The notes below the pieces were generated by a model. The model was not told the DNA's origin. It saw nothing but the letters and a program-made list of their open reading frames with translations, and did no database searches. 64,000 nt of DNA, from the NCBI GenBank assembly GCA_018398585.1, contig JAGTTD010000002.1, positions 35,022,186 to 35,086,185 on the forward strand. The letters run 5' to 3'. This DNA is from Simmondsia chinensis (Eukaryota > Streptophyta > Magnoliopsida > Caryophyllales > Simmondsiaceae). A program made the position numbers and the translations under genes. Numbering within the stretch: position 1 is the stretch's first letter; the number at the start of each line of letters is the position of its first letter. Below, piece by piece: positions 30,596 through 42,412 of the stretch.

Positions 30596-30602
30596 TTTAT
30601 AG
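30596..30602 (-). promoter_or_regulatory. Probable TATA box of the thaumatin-like gene
   Basis: CTATAAA on the minus strand lies about 255 bp upstream of the start codon. Between them is a CT-rich leader (about 30440-30590) of the kind common in plant 5' UTRs. A (TA)n run lies just upstream at 30642-30658. The call rests on position and motif only. Confidence 0.5.
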
Positions 30603-30659
30603 AGAAGTCGTTGGCATCACCGTCCAATCAGATTTCACCAATATATATATATATATATT

Positions 30660-31085
30660 CTGCTCTTATTATTGTTATAATGTATGATATATGATATGGG
30701 TGTTTTAATTATTTTTTGGTCTTTTTTGTTTAATTATTTTTAATTAAGGTTGGAACATTTATAAACTATAAAAATGAAAACAGGATTTATTGTTTTGATA
30801 TCGTGGGATTTAGTTTTATTTTTAAGCATTTTCACATTTTAATATATAAAATAAAGTATTGTTATATTTAAAGATTTTATTAATTAAGTATTTTGAGGGT
30901 TAAAAATTGACACTTCGATATGTTTTGCTAGAATTATAGAAATTTTTTTTAGAAAGTCCACTTAAAACATGAATTGAAGTCGGTCACAATACACTTTTAA
31001 TTCTATGTACCAAATAGAAGCAAAATACTTGTAGTTAGATACTTAGGTAAATAATAATGTGACAAAAAGTGATTAAAGCAAAATT
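30660..31085. other. AT-rich upstream DNA
   Basis: No gene or element is recognised. It may hold further promoter elements of the thaumatin-like gene, but none can be named from sequence alone. Confidence 0.4.
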
Positions 31086-31089
31086 CTGT

Positions 31090-31400
31090 GTGTGTGCCTG
31101 ATGCGGGGAAGGGAGAAATTTCCTTTCCTATTTTCCACCCTCTTGGGGTTGTTCGTTTTTGATTGAGAGGTGTGGATGTGTGTGTGCCTGCTTTGGATTT
31201 AACTGGCGCCTTGCTAGCTTCTCGTCCTCTCCTGTTCGTGTGATGTTGTCCCGTTGTCTTGGGTGTTTGTTTTTCCCCGTTTTGTTTCTGGATCTATGTA
31301 CCCATCTCCGCTTAGGGGATAGTTGAGGTCTCGTCATGTCGAGGCCCCGGTATGTACTACTGCTTTTGCTGATAATTATCAAAAAAAAAAAAAAAAAAAA
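31090..31400 (+). mobile_element. L1-type LINE 3' UTR fragment with poly-A
   Basis: It ends GTCGAGGCCCCGGTATG, GCTGATAATTATC and about 19 A. This matches the pattern of the ORF1-only LINE end at 26760-26809 (GTCGAGGTCCTTGGTTTG ... GACAATTATC). No coding part is attached, as expected of a 5'-truncated copy. No TSD was identified. Confidence 0.6.
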
Positions 31401-31404
31401 CCAA

Positions 31405-31850
31405 TGAAATGAAGAGTGATTTTTATTTGTATTAACTGCCTAATTTCATATTTTTTTGGTACATCATGATATTGCTTGTATAGAATAGCTTTAGGAATAT
31501 ATTCAGAGTTAATTAATAAATAGTCACATTTGTCTTAAAATATAAGAAAATAAACCACAAAAATATTATGGTCAGATTCCACCAAAATATGCTGAAGTGA
31601 CTTGATTTTTTATTTTTTTCTGAACGAATTATTTTTTATTTTTTGATCACTGAAGTGACTTGATTTTAATCAAAATGAATTGTTACTTATAATAATGTCC
31701 AATCTCATTCGTCTCTAGGTATTTTCTTTCATTTTCCATCAGTCTTTTTGTTGGATTGTAATCCTATGAGCACAGAAACAACAAACAACTCAATGTCTCA
31801 AAGAGACTCCTACCAAAACAAAATTGAGAGACCATCACCACACTTATTTT
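31405..31850. other. Unassigned intergenic DNA
   Basis: AT-rich; GAAGTGACTTGATTTT occurs twice (about 31593 and 31650). Nothing else is supported. Confidence 0.4.
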
Positions 31851-31857
31851 ACATTAA

Positions 31858-32626
31858 GGCTCCGTTTGTTCCAACGGAAGTACTTTTCCTACGGAAAACG
31901 TTTTCCTTTGGAAAATGTTTTCCATGGAAAATGCTATTCCCGTTGAGGCTTTCCGTTGTTTGTTTTAACGTAAAACATTTTTTCACATTTTGATATTCCT
32001 TACTTGTTTTAAAGGAATTATCTTTTACCAATCATCTTATACCTAGTTATAGGATAATATAAGTAACAATACAATATATTTAAAATTATTTAGACTCTGT
32101 GTGGTTGTAGAATTATTGCTAAGATACCTTAAGGTTTGATCATTTATTACATATCATGACATTTAAATATATATAGTGATGTACCCTGAAGTTGAATATT
32201 TTATCACTCGGGTACCATACCTCAAAATTTGATAAATTTTTGTAAGAATCTAACCAAATATAAAAGTGCGAATATAATATATAATTATGATAATATTTAC
32301 AAGTTATGTCAATATTTTTAGCAAATTACGATAAAAAATTTATCTTATATTGATATAAAAACTACCTGAATATGGCCGAAATCATATGCCATGTTAGCGT
32401 TTTTTAGGAAAAATCTAATGAGAATACTTATATATTGTCGCAATCATATTTCTAGGTCACTTGGAATGATAACTTCCCCTCTTTTAAAAGGGAAGTCATT
32501 TTTCTCCATTTGAAGGAAAAGGTTTTCCTTTGGGAAAATATTTTCAGTCACCAATCTTACGCCAAACAACGGAAAAGAGGAAAACTACTTCCTAGAATAT
32601 GGTTTCCCCCCTAAATAAACGGACCC
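31858..32626. mobile_element. Tourist-like MITE, 769 bp
   Basis: The left terminus GGCTCCGTTTGTTCC faces the inverse right terminus (GGGTCCGTTTATTTA), with TAA at 31855-31857 and 32627-32629. Both subterminal parts carry GGAAAA/TTTTCC-rich words in inverse orientation (ACGTTTTCCTTTGGAAAA; GGTTTTCCTTTGGGAAAA). The middle is AT-rich and non-coding. Confidence 0.7.
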
Positions 32627-32629
32627 TAA

Positions 32630-33822
32630 ATATATGTTTGATTATACTTTAGTTATTTTCATAAAATTTACTTTATTGTGTTCTATTGTTAGAGTCGTAA
32701 GTGATACGATACACTATGACTAATTATATATTTGATTAGGAGGTTCATCTTACATGCTAATTTATTAAGACAATAAGATAAGGTTTATTTTGTACACATT
32801 AAGAGCGATCTTATAATTCATGTACAATTGAACAAGTTACTAACAAGTTTTATGAATTTACTCTTCGCTAATTGCTTCTATTATCTCAAGTCAAATCTTT
32901 ACTTAGCTCTGCCTCAGTCATAATGAGGGGTGTATTAGAGTACGTTTATCTATGTTTAGATGTCTATGTTATCAATGATGGGACTGCAAGTGTACGAGTA
33001 AGGAAAAGAAAAAAAGCTGCTGCAATTGGAGCAAAAGCAGATCTTAGATGGAAAGAGAATGGACAGTTGATAGTGGAATCATTCTTGAAGATGAATAAAT
33101 TCTTAGCTCTTGTAGAAAAGGGAAAGAAACGTGGTAAGCTTAGAGGGTTTTAAAGGAGTAATGGCGGGATTGTAGATGCACGAGTAAGGAGAAGGAAAAG
33201 GGCCATTGCATATGAAATAAAAATAGGCACTGTCTTGGATGGTGCGTGTTAATATACTTCCTTGGTGTTTCTTATTATCGGGTCTCCTTGTGTTTGGGTG
33301 TATTGTCTCATTAATTACAACTTTCATATGCCTTTTTTGTTATTTTCCTTTTTTTGCACTATGTGTGCGCTTTTTTGGTCTTCTTGTGCGATGCCAATTT
33401 TTATATCACGAGTGTTCCTTGTAGCTTATAGAAAAAAAAATCTATATGCATTGTAAATTTATAACTATAATGTTATCTATATTATATATATTATCTCATT
33501 CTCTTCACTTTGACTTTTGACTATTTTCTCGCTTCTTTTTTCTTATTTATTTGTATTGCTTTGTCTCCTTTTTTCCTCTTCTTGTTGATTTATACGCGGC
33601 ATTACTTAAAATAAAAAAAGGGCTAAGTATTTTTCAACTTCATAAAACTTATATTATTATTATTATCAAAGTGCATTGCAAAATAGAAAAATATTATCAA
33701 CGTGTTATGTGTTCGTATCATGTATTTATATTCATATTAAGTATATGGTGTTGGTACTTTATCAACGTGTTTTGTAATAGTAGTACTCCCTTAGTAAAAT
33801 CCGTTAGAAAAGTTTCAATGAC
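32630..33822. other. Intergenic DNA with an unrecognised short open frame
   Basis: An open frame at 32872-33153 (+) encodes 93 residues with a basic stretch (VRVRKRKKAAAIGAKADLRW). A near-repeat of its GTACGAGTAAGGAAAAG segment appears at about 33181 (GCACGAGTAAGGAGAAGG). The T-rich stretch 33240-33440 ending in an A-run could be a retroposon tail. No family is recognised. Confidence 0.35.
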
Positions 33823-33825
33823 TAA

Positions 33826-34320
33826 GGCCTCGTTTGGTATGCCGGAAGTAAACACGGGAAGTAGAAATTCATGAAAAGTACAAATTTTGGCTCTTGTTTA
33901 GTTGGAAGAAAATTGGTAGAATGTAGGAAGTAAGAATTGCTCTACAATTTCCAATTCCTTCAAAACGTAGGAAGTAACTTTCTTAGCCCCCTAGGTAAAT
34001 TCTAATTCCTTTATTTTTAACTAGTTTCCCCAATGAAGTTTTATTTCTTGTCCTACAACAACAACAACAACAACAACTGTCCCAGTGCCACAAAGGCTCC
34101 CACATACGCAGGGTTTGGGGGGTGGATGTACGCAGCCTTCCCCCTTTAGGGAACTACCCTGAAGGGAGGCTGTTTTCGAGGACCCCCAACCTGAGAAGCG
34201 TGTCATCAGGAACTGAATCCAAAAATTTTTACCTACTTTCTAGGAATTTGACATTGGAATTGAATCCTTGAAAAATACTTTTCCACTGAAATTCAATTCA
34301 TATGGCAATCAAACGAGGCC
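33826..34320. mobile_element. Tourist-like MITE carrying an RTE/SINE tail insertion
   Basis: The left end GGCCTCGTTTGGTATGCC and the inverted right end GGCCTCGTTTGATTGCC are flanked by TAA at 33823-33825 and 34321-34323. GGAAGTA/AATTCC words are subterminal. The insert at about 34055-34210 splits it, so the MITE itself is only about 340 bp. Confidence 0.75.
34055..34210 (-). mobile_element. RTE-LINE/TS-like SINE 3' end, copy 3
   Basis: The minus strand runs from CACGCTTCTCAGGTTGGGGG through GTCCTCGAAAACAGCC, GCTGCGTACATCC and AGTGCC-type blocks to a tail of seven TTG units. It is inserted in the MITE. No clear TSD was found. Confidence 0.75.
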
Positions 34321-34432
34321 TAAATCTAATATATGTGCTATTCACTTATTATGAGGTTTCTTGAATTAATTTAGACCCTTAATAATGATAACTGTCAAAA
34401 AAAAAAAAAAAAAAAGGCTGAAGAGGTGAGGA

Positions 34433-36221
34433 ATGTCAGCAGTGGAGATCATGGATTCACAATTTGTTGACAACCTTCCGCTAGAGATCACTTCCACATG
34501 GCTGAACAGGGTGTTCAGTAACCATGGACATGTTGTCGCAGTGCACATTCCATGGAGAATGAGATCTAATAGGAAACTTAAATATGGCTTTGTCATATTC
34601 AAAACACATGAGGAAGCACAAGCAGTAGTGCATGAAGCGAATGGGTGCTGGCTAAGGCAGAACAAACTTTGGGTGCAAATGGCAAGATTTAAGAGAAATG
34701 GAAGAAGAAGAATGCACAGGAAGAGCTATGATTCAGGACCAAAAGGCATGAGGAAACAGCAATGGCAATGGAGAAAGAAAGAAAGTGTTCTTCACCAACC
34801 TCATGAACATCATCCAAAGCATTGACAGGACATCAGGGAAAAGAAGTGAGAGTAGATGGGAACAAGGAGAAGCTAGCCAAGAACAGATCTGTGCATCGTG
34901 CTTGAGGAGGAAGCAAAAGAAAGTGATTTATGGGATCTCCCATGATCATAGGAAAGATAAGCTCAAGAGAAGCATTATAGCAGAAACAGAAGAAGATGCT
35001 GAAGTCACAGAATTGGAAAATACCATAAGAAGCAAGGGAGTTAATGATGTGAAAATACAATACATGGGAGGGAATAAATTTGTAATGCAGCTCCCAACTG
35101 AAGAAGAGAGGGACAAACTCTTACAAGAAAGTCCTGAATGGCTTGTTAGATTGTTTCCTAAGATGAAGAAATGGGATGACTTTGATACCAATAAGAAAAG
35201 GAAAGTATGGCTGTATTGTTATGGAGTGCCTCTTCATGCTTGGAGCATCCATAACCTTACTGAGATAGGATTGATCTAGGGAAGAGTGGTGGTTGTGGAC
35301 ACGGTGTGCAAAGGTGAAGGCTCAGTTGAGGCGGGTAGAGTCCTTATCGAAACAGAACAAGCATCACTCATTAATGAAGTGGTGGAGTACATTGTAGGCC
35401 AAGGGAGGCAGTACATTCATGTAAGAGAAGAGGGCATTGTGCAAACTGAGAAAGTACTGTCATGGATCAAAGAGAATGAGAAACAAATGAAGCTGCAGAA
35501 GATGATTGTAGCTACTAGTAACAACAAAGAGGGACAATCATAGAAGAACTTCATTTCATCCATGGAAGACACGGGTAGGGCAAGAGAGGAGAACGAAGGA
35601 GAAGGATTAATTGCATTGGAAAATGACAGCACACATAATGAACAAAAGGACAAAAGGTTGCCTGAAAAGACAACTTTGCTAGAAATGGATAAAATTGAAA
35701 GATCCAATGGTACATGCCTAGAAAGGGAGAGTAGCCTTATTCAAGAAGCCAAAGTTGAGCGGGAGGAGCAATTTCAAACAATCAAACCTGACACCACACA
35801 CAACAACACGACAAAATTCAAACTTAATGAAGGAATTGATTCAAAAGTAGAGTGGAAGACATCTAGAATTGGTGTAGCTGTAACATCACAAGAGCATAGC
35901 CCGTGGCTATTCACAAGGCATAAATTCTCAAGTGCTGATCATTACATAGTGAGAAGGAGAGATTCAGAAGGAGATTGTGATGAAGAATCAGACTGAACAA
36001 CTGATGATGAGCTCCCACCAAGATTTGTGAACCTTTATGATGTTGACATAGTTCATGAAACACCTCAAGAACAACATGGCAGCAGCTTGAGGCATAAACT
36101 AAAGAACAAATCACCTCTGGAAGATAGTGAAAGAAATAGACAACAATTACAAGATCAAGCACAAGAGGAGGAAAAGGAATTCACTGAAAGTGATAGTCAA
36201 TCTCATGAAGGATCAAGCTAA
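34433..36221 (+). pseudogene. LINE ORF1 with RRM and DUF4283-like region
   Basis: The opening block MSAVEIMDSQFVDNLPLEIT has an RNP2-like FVDNLP, and LKYGFVIF is RNP1-like, then EEAQAVVHEANG. After a frame break near 34820, the DUF4283-like part reads NKFVMQLPTEEERDKLLQES, WLVRLFPKMKKWDDFD and VWLYCYGVPLHAWS, with a stop at 35278. A charged tail with more stops (35541, 35994, 36219) follows to 36221. The stops show the copy is dead. The general layout matches the ORF1 at 24606, but the sequence is different, so these are two LINE families. Confidence 0.8.
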
Positions 36222-36433
36222 AGAAGCACTGGCAGGGTAGAAGCTAAGCAGATACGGAAGGCAGGGAATCAAATAGGGCTGCAATGGAATGGCCTCGACA
36301 TTGAGGAAATCTAGAAAAGGCTGAGATAGTCCAAATGTGTCAAAAGAGCAGAATTAAGAGAGAGGCAGGAAGACATCAAAAGCAAAGGGATGCTCTTCAC
36401 TTGAACTGCTTGAGGTAACATAGAAGAAACAAA

Positions 36434-38729
36434 ATGAAAATCCTAGTTTGGAATGTCAATGGCTTAAATTCAAAGCAAAAACAAAGAATGGTTAAAGATG
36501 TAATTAAACAAAAGAAGCCTAGTATTGCATGTTTGCTTGAAACAGAGATTCTTGAAAGAAATCATAATGTGGTTAAGTTCATATGGCCACATTCAGAATT
36601 CTCATAAGAAATCATTGAGTCTTCAATTAATGGCTCAGGAGGAATAATGTGTGTGTGGAACAAGAATTGGATGTCTATCAGTAGCAACAAATCTAGCTCC
36701 TACTGGGTATGCATCAAAGGAAACATTATAAACAAATATTTTCAATGTGCTATTATCATCATTTATGCTCCAACATCAAGAAGTGAAAGGATGTGCTTAT
36801 GGGAGGAAATACATCAAACCATCAACAACTTGAATTGCCCAATAATGATATCAGGAGATATGAATAAGGTCTTAGAAGTGGAAGAAAGGAAAGGAATATC
36901 AAGGGTGATAGCAAGCATGAAAGACTTTAGATTGATTGTCCACAATAACAACCTCATTGATTTGCCTCTACTGGGAAGGAAGTTCACGTGGGGAAGAGGA
37001 AGATCTCTAAGCGGGATTGATAGAACTCTAGTCACATCAGAATCGATCTCAAGGTTTCCAGACATAAGACAATGGGGTATGCACAAGAAGCTTTTAGATC
37101 ATTCTCCACTACTGATTGAATTAGAAAAGGCAAATTGGGGCTCGGTACCATTCAGGAGCCTTGATTGCTGGTTGAGTAGGAGAGATTACTAGCAGGTCAT
37201 TCAGGAAGAATGGGGAAGACATCAAGAGATGCTTGCAGATGAAAAGATGAAGAGACTAAAAGACAACATCAAGAAATGGAACAAAGATAGATTTGGAGAC
37301 AAAAATTCTAGAATTGCACAGCTTGAAGAAGCACTGGAGAAGATTGATAAAGAATTGGAAGATCACATCATTGATGAAGAAATGGTGATTAGGAGAAGAG
37401 CTGCTTGGACCCAGTTAGACAAGTGGTACTTAAAAAGGGAGCAGATGTGGAAACAAAAGGCAAGATGCAAATTAATCAAAGAGGGTGATAGACACACAGC
37501 TTATTTTTTCACACTAGCCAAAGCAAGATTGAAGAAGAATCACATAGGGTCACTAAATTATAGATAAAGAATAGTCAAGCAGCCACAGCATATCAGATCA
37601 GCTGTTATGGAACACTTCAAAAACCTATACAATGAAGACTATGACAACAGTAGCAGACCATCACTTCAGGGTCTTCCTCTTCCAGTGTTGAGCCATGAAG
37701 AAGCAGAAATAATTGAAAGAGAAGTTTCAGAAGAGGAGATCAAAGAGGCTGTGTGGGCATGTAATCCATCAAAAGCACCAGGATATGTTGGATTCAACTT
37801 CAAGTTCATTAGAAGAGGATGGGAAATAATAGGACATGATATTGTGACATTTGTTAAAAGATTCTTCACTCACAATGAGCTACCTCGAAGAGCAAACATC
37901 ACATGGGTCACTTTGATACCAAAGAAGGAAGTTGCATCAACACTTGAAGACTTCAGGCCTATAAGTATTGTTGGTTGCTTGTACAAGATTATTGCAAAGG
38001 TGTTGGCTAAAAGACTCATGTCAGTTTTGCCAAATCTGATTAGAGAGGCTCAGTCAGCTTATACAAAGAACATGCAAAATCTTGATTGTGCATTGATTGC
38101 AAATGAAGTGGTGCAATGGTCCAAAAGAAGCAAGGCAGAAGGTGTAGTTCTCAAACTGGACTTTAGAAAGGCTTATGATTTAATTAGTTGGAGCTTCCTT
38201 GAAGAGGTGCTTATGAGAATGGGCTTTGGTTTGGTGTGGAGAAATTGGATTAAGCTTTGTATCACTAGTGCTTCGATGTCAGTCCTAGTGAACGGCTCTC
38301 CAACAGCAACAGCAACAACAAACCTAGAGCCTCCACGAGCTCCGGCATAAGCAGGGTCGGGGGGGGGGGGGGGGGGGTAGATGTATGCAACCTTCTCCCT
38401 TCAGGGGGCTACCTTAAAGAGACGCTGTTTCTGAGGACCCCCAACCTAAGAAGTTGGTCCGCAGCAATGACCAAAAGACCTGGCATAGCATCAAAGCACG
38501 AGTAGGGCAAAACACACGGCGAATTTTTTGATTGGGGCATAGCATCAAAGCATGAGTAGGGCAAAACACGCAGCAATGGCTCTCCAATAGCTCCAATTAC
38601 AATGAAAAGAGGATTGAGACAAGGAGATCCAATTTCCCCTTTTCTGTTTGTCCTTGGAGCTGAGGCACTCAACTCATTGATGACAAAAGCAGTGCAACAA
38701 AGGTTCATTTCAGGCATCCGTGTGCAACT
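36434..38729 (+). pseudogene. LINE ORF2, endonuclease and reverse transcriptase, decayed
   Basis: AP-endonuclease: MKILVWNVNGLNSK (Asn), CLLETE (Glu), IIYAPTSRSE, ISGDMNK (Asp/Asn), IDRTLV and LDHSPLL (final His). RT: SKAPGYVGFNFKFIRRGW, IPKKEVASTLEDFRPIS, KIIAKVLAKRL, AQSAYTKNM, LKLDFRKAYDLISW (first catalytic Asp), and after the retroposon insert MKRGLRQGDPISPFLF. The FADD box and everything downstream are lost. Stops lie at about 36606, 37190 and 37565. Confidence 0.9.
38307..38574 (-). mobile_element. RTE-LINE 3' end or SINE in LINE ORF2, copy 4
   Basis: It is flanked by AACGGCTCTCCAACAG (38291-38306) and AATGGCTCTCCAATAG (38575-38590), a 16-bp TSD with two C/T changes. The LINE frame resumes exactly across it (VNGSP twice). 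The minus strand ends (TTG/CTG)n and shares the GTCCTCAGAAACAGCG, GTTGCATACATCT domain, with a G-run at 38359-38377. Its 5' part has a directly repeated ~37-bp unit (GCATAGCATCAAAGCACGAG on the + strand, from about 38480 and 38540). Confidence 0.85.
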
Positions 38730-41301
38730 TGAATGTCCTTTGGAAATCCCGAAGGCCTAGCATCGATGTCATTGTCAACTTCCTCTTTACCTCATCGAAG
38801 GTGGCAGTGGCTCGAGGACTCAAAACAAAGGAACCCTTTTTCAGACAATCAGTTAGTGGCGCCATGATGGTACTGAAGTTCGGAACAAAACATCAACCCA
38901 TGGAAACTTCGGGCTTCGCCAATTGTTCTTGGCTGAGGCCACATATGGCTGCTATCTTCCCCTCATCGGCTGATATATCGTCTTTGGATACAATGAATCT
39001 AGGGAAGATCACCTCATCTCTCATAAACTCGAACTTCTTCAAGGAAACAAACAAACTCTGTATTCGCAAAGTGCTCAGCACTTCTTCCAAATAACGAATA
39101 TGCTCAACACGATCCGGGCTATAAATCAAGATGTCATCAAAATAAACAACAACGAACTTCCCAATGATGGACTCAGAACCTGATTCATAAACCTCATGAA
39201 CGCGCTCGATACATTGGACAATCTGAATGACATCACTAGCCACTTGTAAAGCCCCTCCCTTGTCTTGAAGGTAGTTTTCCAATTGTCTCCTAGCGATATG
39301 CTAATTTGGTGGTACCCACTCTTCAAATCAAGCTTTGTGAACACATTTGAGTTCTGTAATTGATCAAGCAAGTCATCCAACCTCGGAATAGGGAATCGAT
39401 AGCACACCATGGTCTTGTTAATTGCCCTATTGTCAACCCTCATCCGCCAACTCCCATCCTTCTTAGGCATCAACAGAGCTGGTACGGCACAAGGACTCAA
39501 GCTCTCCTGATAAAGCCTTTGGTGAGTAGCTCCTCCACTTGGCGCCTCAACTCCTCATGCTCAGATGGACTCATTAGGTAATGAGGCCGATTTGCTAATG
39601 AAGCACCTGGCACCAAGTCAATGCAGTGTTGGATATCTCTTAATGGTCGGCAGTGTCGCAAGTAACTCCTTCGAAATACGTCAGTGTATTCCTTCAACAA
39701 GGCAACAACCTCCCTCGGTATCTCCCTTGGACTGATCTTGCTTTCCTTCCCAATCAACAGAAACACGATCTTAGGTCCCCAACCTCCTTGGTAAGCATGG
39801 CTAGCCCTTGTATGTTCGGGTGTTGAGCTTCTAATGCTCGTGGTGCTTCCTCCTTCTTAGGTAACAAGATAATCTTTGTCCCCTCGAAGATAAAGCTAAA
39901 CATGTTTCTCCTTCCGTCATGAAGGACACTCCTATCACATTGCTATAGGCGCCCCAACAATAGATGGCAAGCGTCCACGGTGACAACGTCAATCCAAACA
40001 CTGTCCTTGTACTTGGCCCCAATCAAAAAATTAACCAAGCAAAGTTTGGAAACGATTACCGGATTTCCCTTCTTGAGCCATGACAATTGGTAGGGATTTG
40101 GATGAGCCTCTGTCTTCAACCGCAACTTGGCGACAGCCTCTTCGGAGATGACATTCTCATAGCTTCCCGAGTTTATCACCATGTGGCACACCCTACTGCC
40201 AATGTTGCACGTAGTCTGGAAGATGTTGTTCCTCAACCAACCATCCCCCCGTTCCTCTCTTGGCCTAAAGCAAGCACGCCTAACCACCAACAGATGTCCT
40301 TCATCACCCACCATGGCATCCTCTCCTAGCGGCGCCAACTCATCTTGAGTCCCTTCCTCAATGTCCTCGCCATCTTCACTATGGAGTTCCTTGATGTAAG
40401 GACCCTTGCCAGGTCGATCACCCTTACGGTACTCAACAGCACGGTGTCCTATCTCTCCACACTTGAGGCAACGAGTCCTTGATGTGCCTGCTAAGTCTTG
40501 AGTATTCGCCTTACTAGTATTGGCGGCTGGTGGTCTACTCTGCATGTTCTGAGTTGCTCTCACTTGGTCTCTGCTGCCAACTTGTACTCCCCAAGCTCTG
40601 CCAATTTGCGATGCCTTTGCTGTCGTTCTACGTTCACAGCTCTCTTACTTGCGTCTGACACGAAAAAGATGTCGAACATGTTCAACACCTCCAATATGGA
40701 CTTTTTCAACCCCACAATGTATCGATCTGCTAATTGCTCCCCGGTTTCCGCCAAGTCATTCCTAGCGACTAATGAATAGAACTCTGCCATGTATTCCTCC
40801 ATGGACCTAGAGCCTTGACGCAATCCCTATAGTTGTTGATACATCATCCTGGCGTTATTATGGGGCAAGAAGGCGCCTCTCATGTGCTTCTTCATCTTCT
40901 CCCATGACTCTATCTTCGCCTTCCCCTAGCGAAGCCGAATTTGCTTCAGCTGTTGCCACCAAGCGGCTGCCCCACCCTGTAGCCGGGGTAGCGACTAACG
41001 GCGCCTGCTTCCTTTTCGGTACCTCTCTGAACTCGAGGACCTCCTCTACAGTGACAAGCCAATCCCAAAAATCTTCTGGGCGTCCTCCACCATTAAACTC
41101 CGTAATCTCAATTTGGAGATCGGATTCCCACCTCCGATCGTCACAATCATTGATGTCGCTGGTATTAGGCCTTCGGTTTAGTAGCTCAATATCCGGGAAT
41201 GGATTTTGGAAGCTCTCGTTCATATCGTCAGCACCCAGTGTTGTTGGGTGTTGGGGCTGGGTTCCCGGGTCTAGGTCAGAATTTGCCCCAAATTGAATCA
41301 A
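38730..41301 (-). pseudogene. Gypsy gag-protease-RT polyprotein, decayed
   Basis: From 41301: gag (DLQIEITEFNGGGRPEDFWD; then, after frame breaks, GSRSMEEYMAEFYSLVARND). The zinc knuckle CLKCGEIGHRAVEYRKG has Tyr in place of its last Cys. Protease-like MVINSGSYENVIS has Asn for the catalytic Asp. [50 protein letters not shown], and [12 protein letters not shown] with the YFDD box intact. It then ends near NFSTIMAPLTDCLKKG. Frame breaks at about 40860, 40560, 39900, 39500 and 39280 make it non-functional. Confidence 0.88.
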
Positions 41302-41437
41302 GCTGGCCTCGATTCGCTAGAATCTCTCCTCGAACTAGCCCAAACCTCCTATCGGTCTGCCGTTGATGGTCATGCTCATAAATGTCGTTGACGGTGGCAA
41401 ATCTTTGTAGCGCACGGGTCATCTCAGAAATCGTTTT

Positions 41438-41451
41438 GTGCTCTAATACCA
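41438..41451 (-). promoter_or_regulatory. Gypsy primer-binding site
   Basis: The minus strand reads TGGTATTAGAGCAC five bases from the LTR, one change from the Met-tRNA site TGGTATCAGAGCAC. Confidence 0.8.
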
Positions 41452-41456
41452 ACCGA

Positions 41457-41852
41457 TGCAGCGAGTAAAGTGATATTCGTGGGAATGGGAAAGATTCAAT
41501 AGTCTTTCCTTTTTATTTTATTAATCCCTACTAAAAATCAAGAGGAAAATTTGATTGATTCTCGCAACCTAAGAAAAGAGGCTCTAAAATAGGAAAAATA
41601 AAACTTGAAAAATTGAATGAATAAAACCTTAGATTTTCTTTAGTATATATAGATAAGCTATTTGAATAAAAGTACAATTCTAAAGATAATTCAAAACTTA
41701 GATCTGAAAAATAAAGCTAAATCCTAATCAAACTCTAACTCTATCACCTGTCGCGTCCAAAGTTCACCTGCATCCCCGCATCCGCCAACATCAACCTGCC
41801 CACCTCGTACCTACCAGATAACCAGCCAATGCCTGTATTCAGGCTGTATCAC
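41457..41852 (-). repeat. Gypsy 5' LTR
   Basis: On the minus strand it ends ATCACTTTACTCGCTGCA. It begins near TGATACAGCCTGAATAC at about 41851; the outer edge is uncertain by a few bases because TGTATCA is repeated at the junction. No second LTR is present to confirm it. Confidence 0.65.
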
Positions 41853-42060
41853 ATTGTATCAAGCTTTGTTAACTAAGAGGTCACTAATTCGGATAACAAC
41901 TCCTCTTACTCTAAACATTAATCTATCTTAATCACAAGGTATGGATGAATTTGTAAATTGTTCACGTGTCAGACCTAATGAACATTGACGAAATAAATAT
42001 ATTAGAGTATAAAATCATTATAGATATGTATCCAACACTTGAAATGTTTAAAAAATTCCT
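41853..42060 (+). mobile_element. TRIM fragment, diverged, plus orientation
   Basis: TGTATCAAGCTTTG and AACTAAGAGGTCACTAATTC match the primer-site side of the TRIM at 17144-17434 (read inverted). TTAGAGTATAAAATCATT from about 42001 matches its LTR start. The upstream LTR is absent, probably displaced by the gypsy insertion. Confidence 0.55.
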
Positions 42061-42403
42061 TTAGATTTTATATGAGCACATTCTAACTAATGTCGCCCTC
42101 TACCGATAACACTGCAAGAGCAAACACGACAAAATAACGCGTGGATAACGTTTGTTAAGGGGGTAATGAAGAGAGGGCAACAGAAAGACAAGAGGGGGGG
42201 GCGCCGTCATTGTCTGACTTAACGGCAGTTAGATCTGCCTCGGTAGTAGTAACACCGCACGTGGGGCTGATGCCTCCCCTACGTGTGTTTGTCTCCCTGC
42301 TGTTGCGGGCCACACGTGCCCTTAAAATTCTGATCGACACATCACATTCTTTTATTTTGACCCACCATAGATACAACATATAATCTATTTGAATTTCGAG
42401 ACA
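42061..42403. other. Unassigned intergenic DNA
   Basis: It contains a G-run (42194-42201) and no recognised gene or element. Confidence 0.4.
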
Positions 42404-42412
42404 TAATAATTT

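Larger units (their letters stand above)
34396..38729 (+). mobile_element. L1-type LINE, broken in the RT domain
   Basis: It begins just after an A-run (34396-34414, preceded by ACTGTC, possibly the tail of an older LINE). ORF1 starts at 34433 and ORF2 at 36434. ORF2 ends abruptly at about 38729 against antisense gypsy sequence. Everything after RT motif GLRQGDP and about 45 further residues is missing. A small retroposon sits inside ORF2 at 38307-38574. Confidence 0.85.
38730..41852 (-). mobile_element. Ty3-gypsy retrotransposon, 3'-truncated
   Basis: Minus-strand order: 5' LTR (about 41852-41457), primer site, gag, zinc knuckle, protease, RT, start of the RNase H connection, then a break at 38730 against LINE sequence. 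RNase H, integrase and 3' LTR are missing. The LTR end at about 41852 abuts a TRIM copy, which is the likely insertion site. Confidence 0.85.

Noticed and set aside
32872..33153. 93-codon basic open frame as a host gene
   Set aside because: No domain, no splice or promoter context, and part of it is repeated just downstream; kept only as an unassigned note.
40087..41296. Plus-strand open frames opposite the gypsy gag and protease (40087-40329, 40498-40779, 40904-41296)
   Set aside because: They are shadows of the minus-strand polyprotein, which carries the zinc knuckle and protease motifs.
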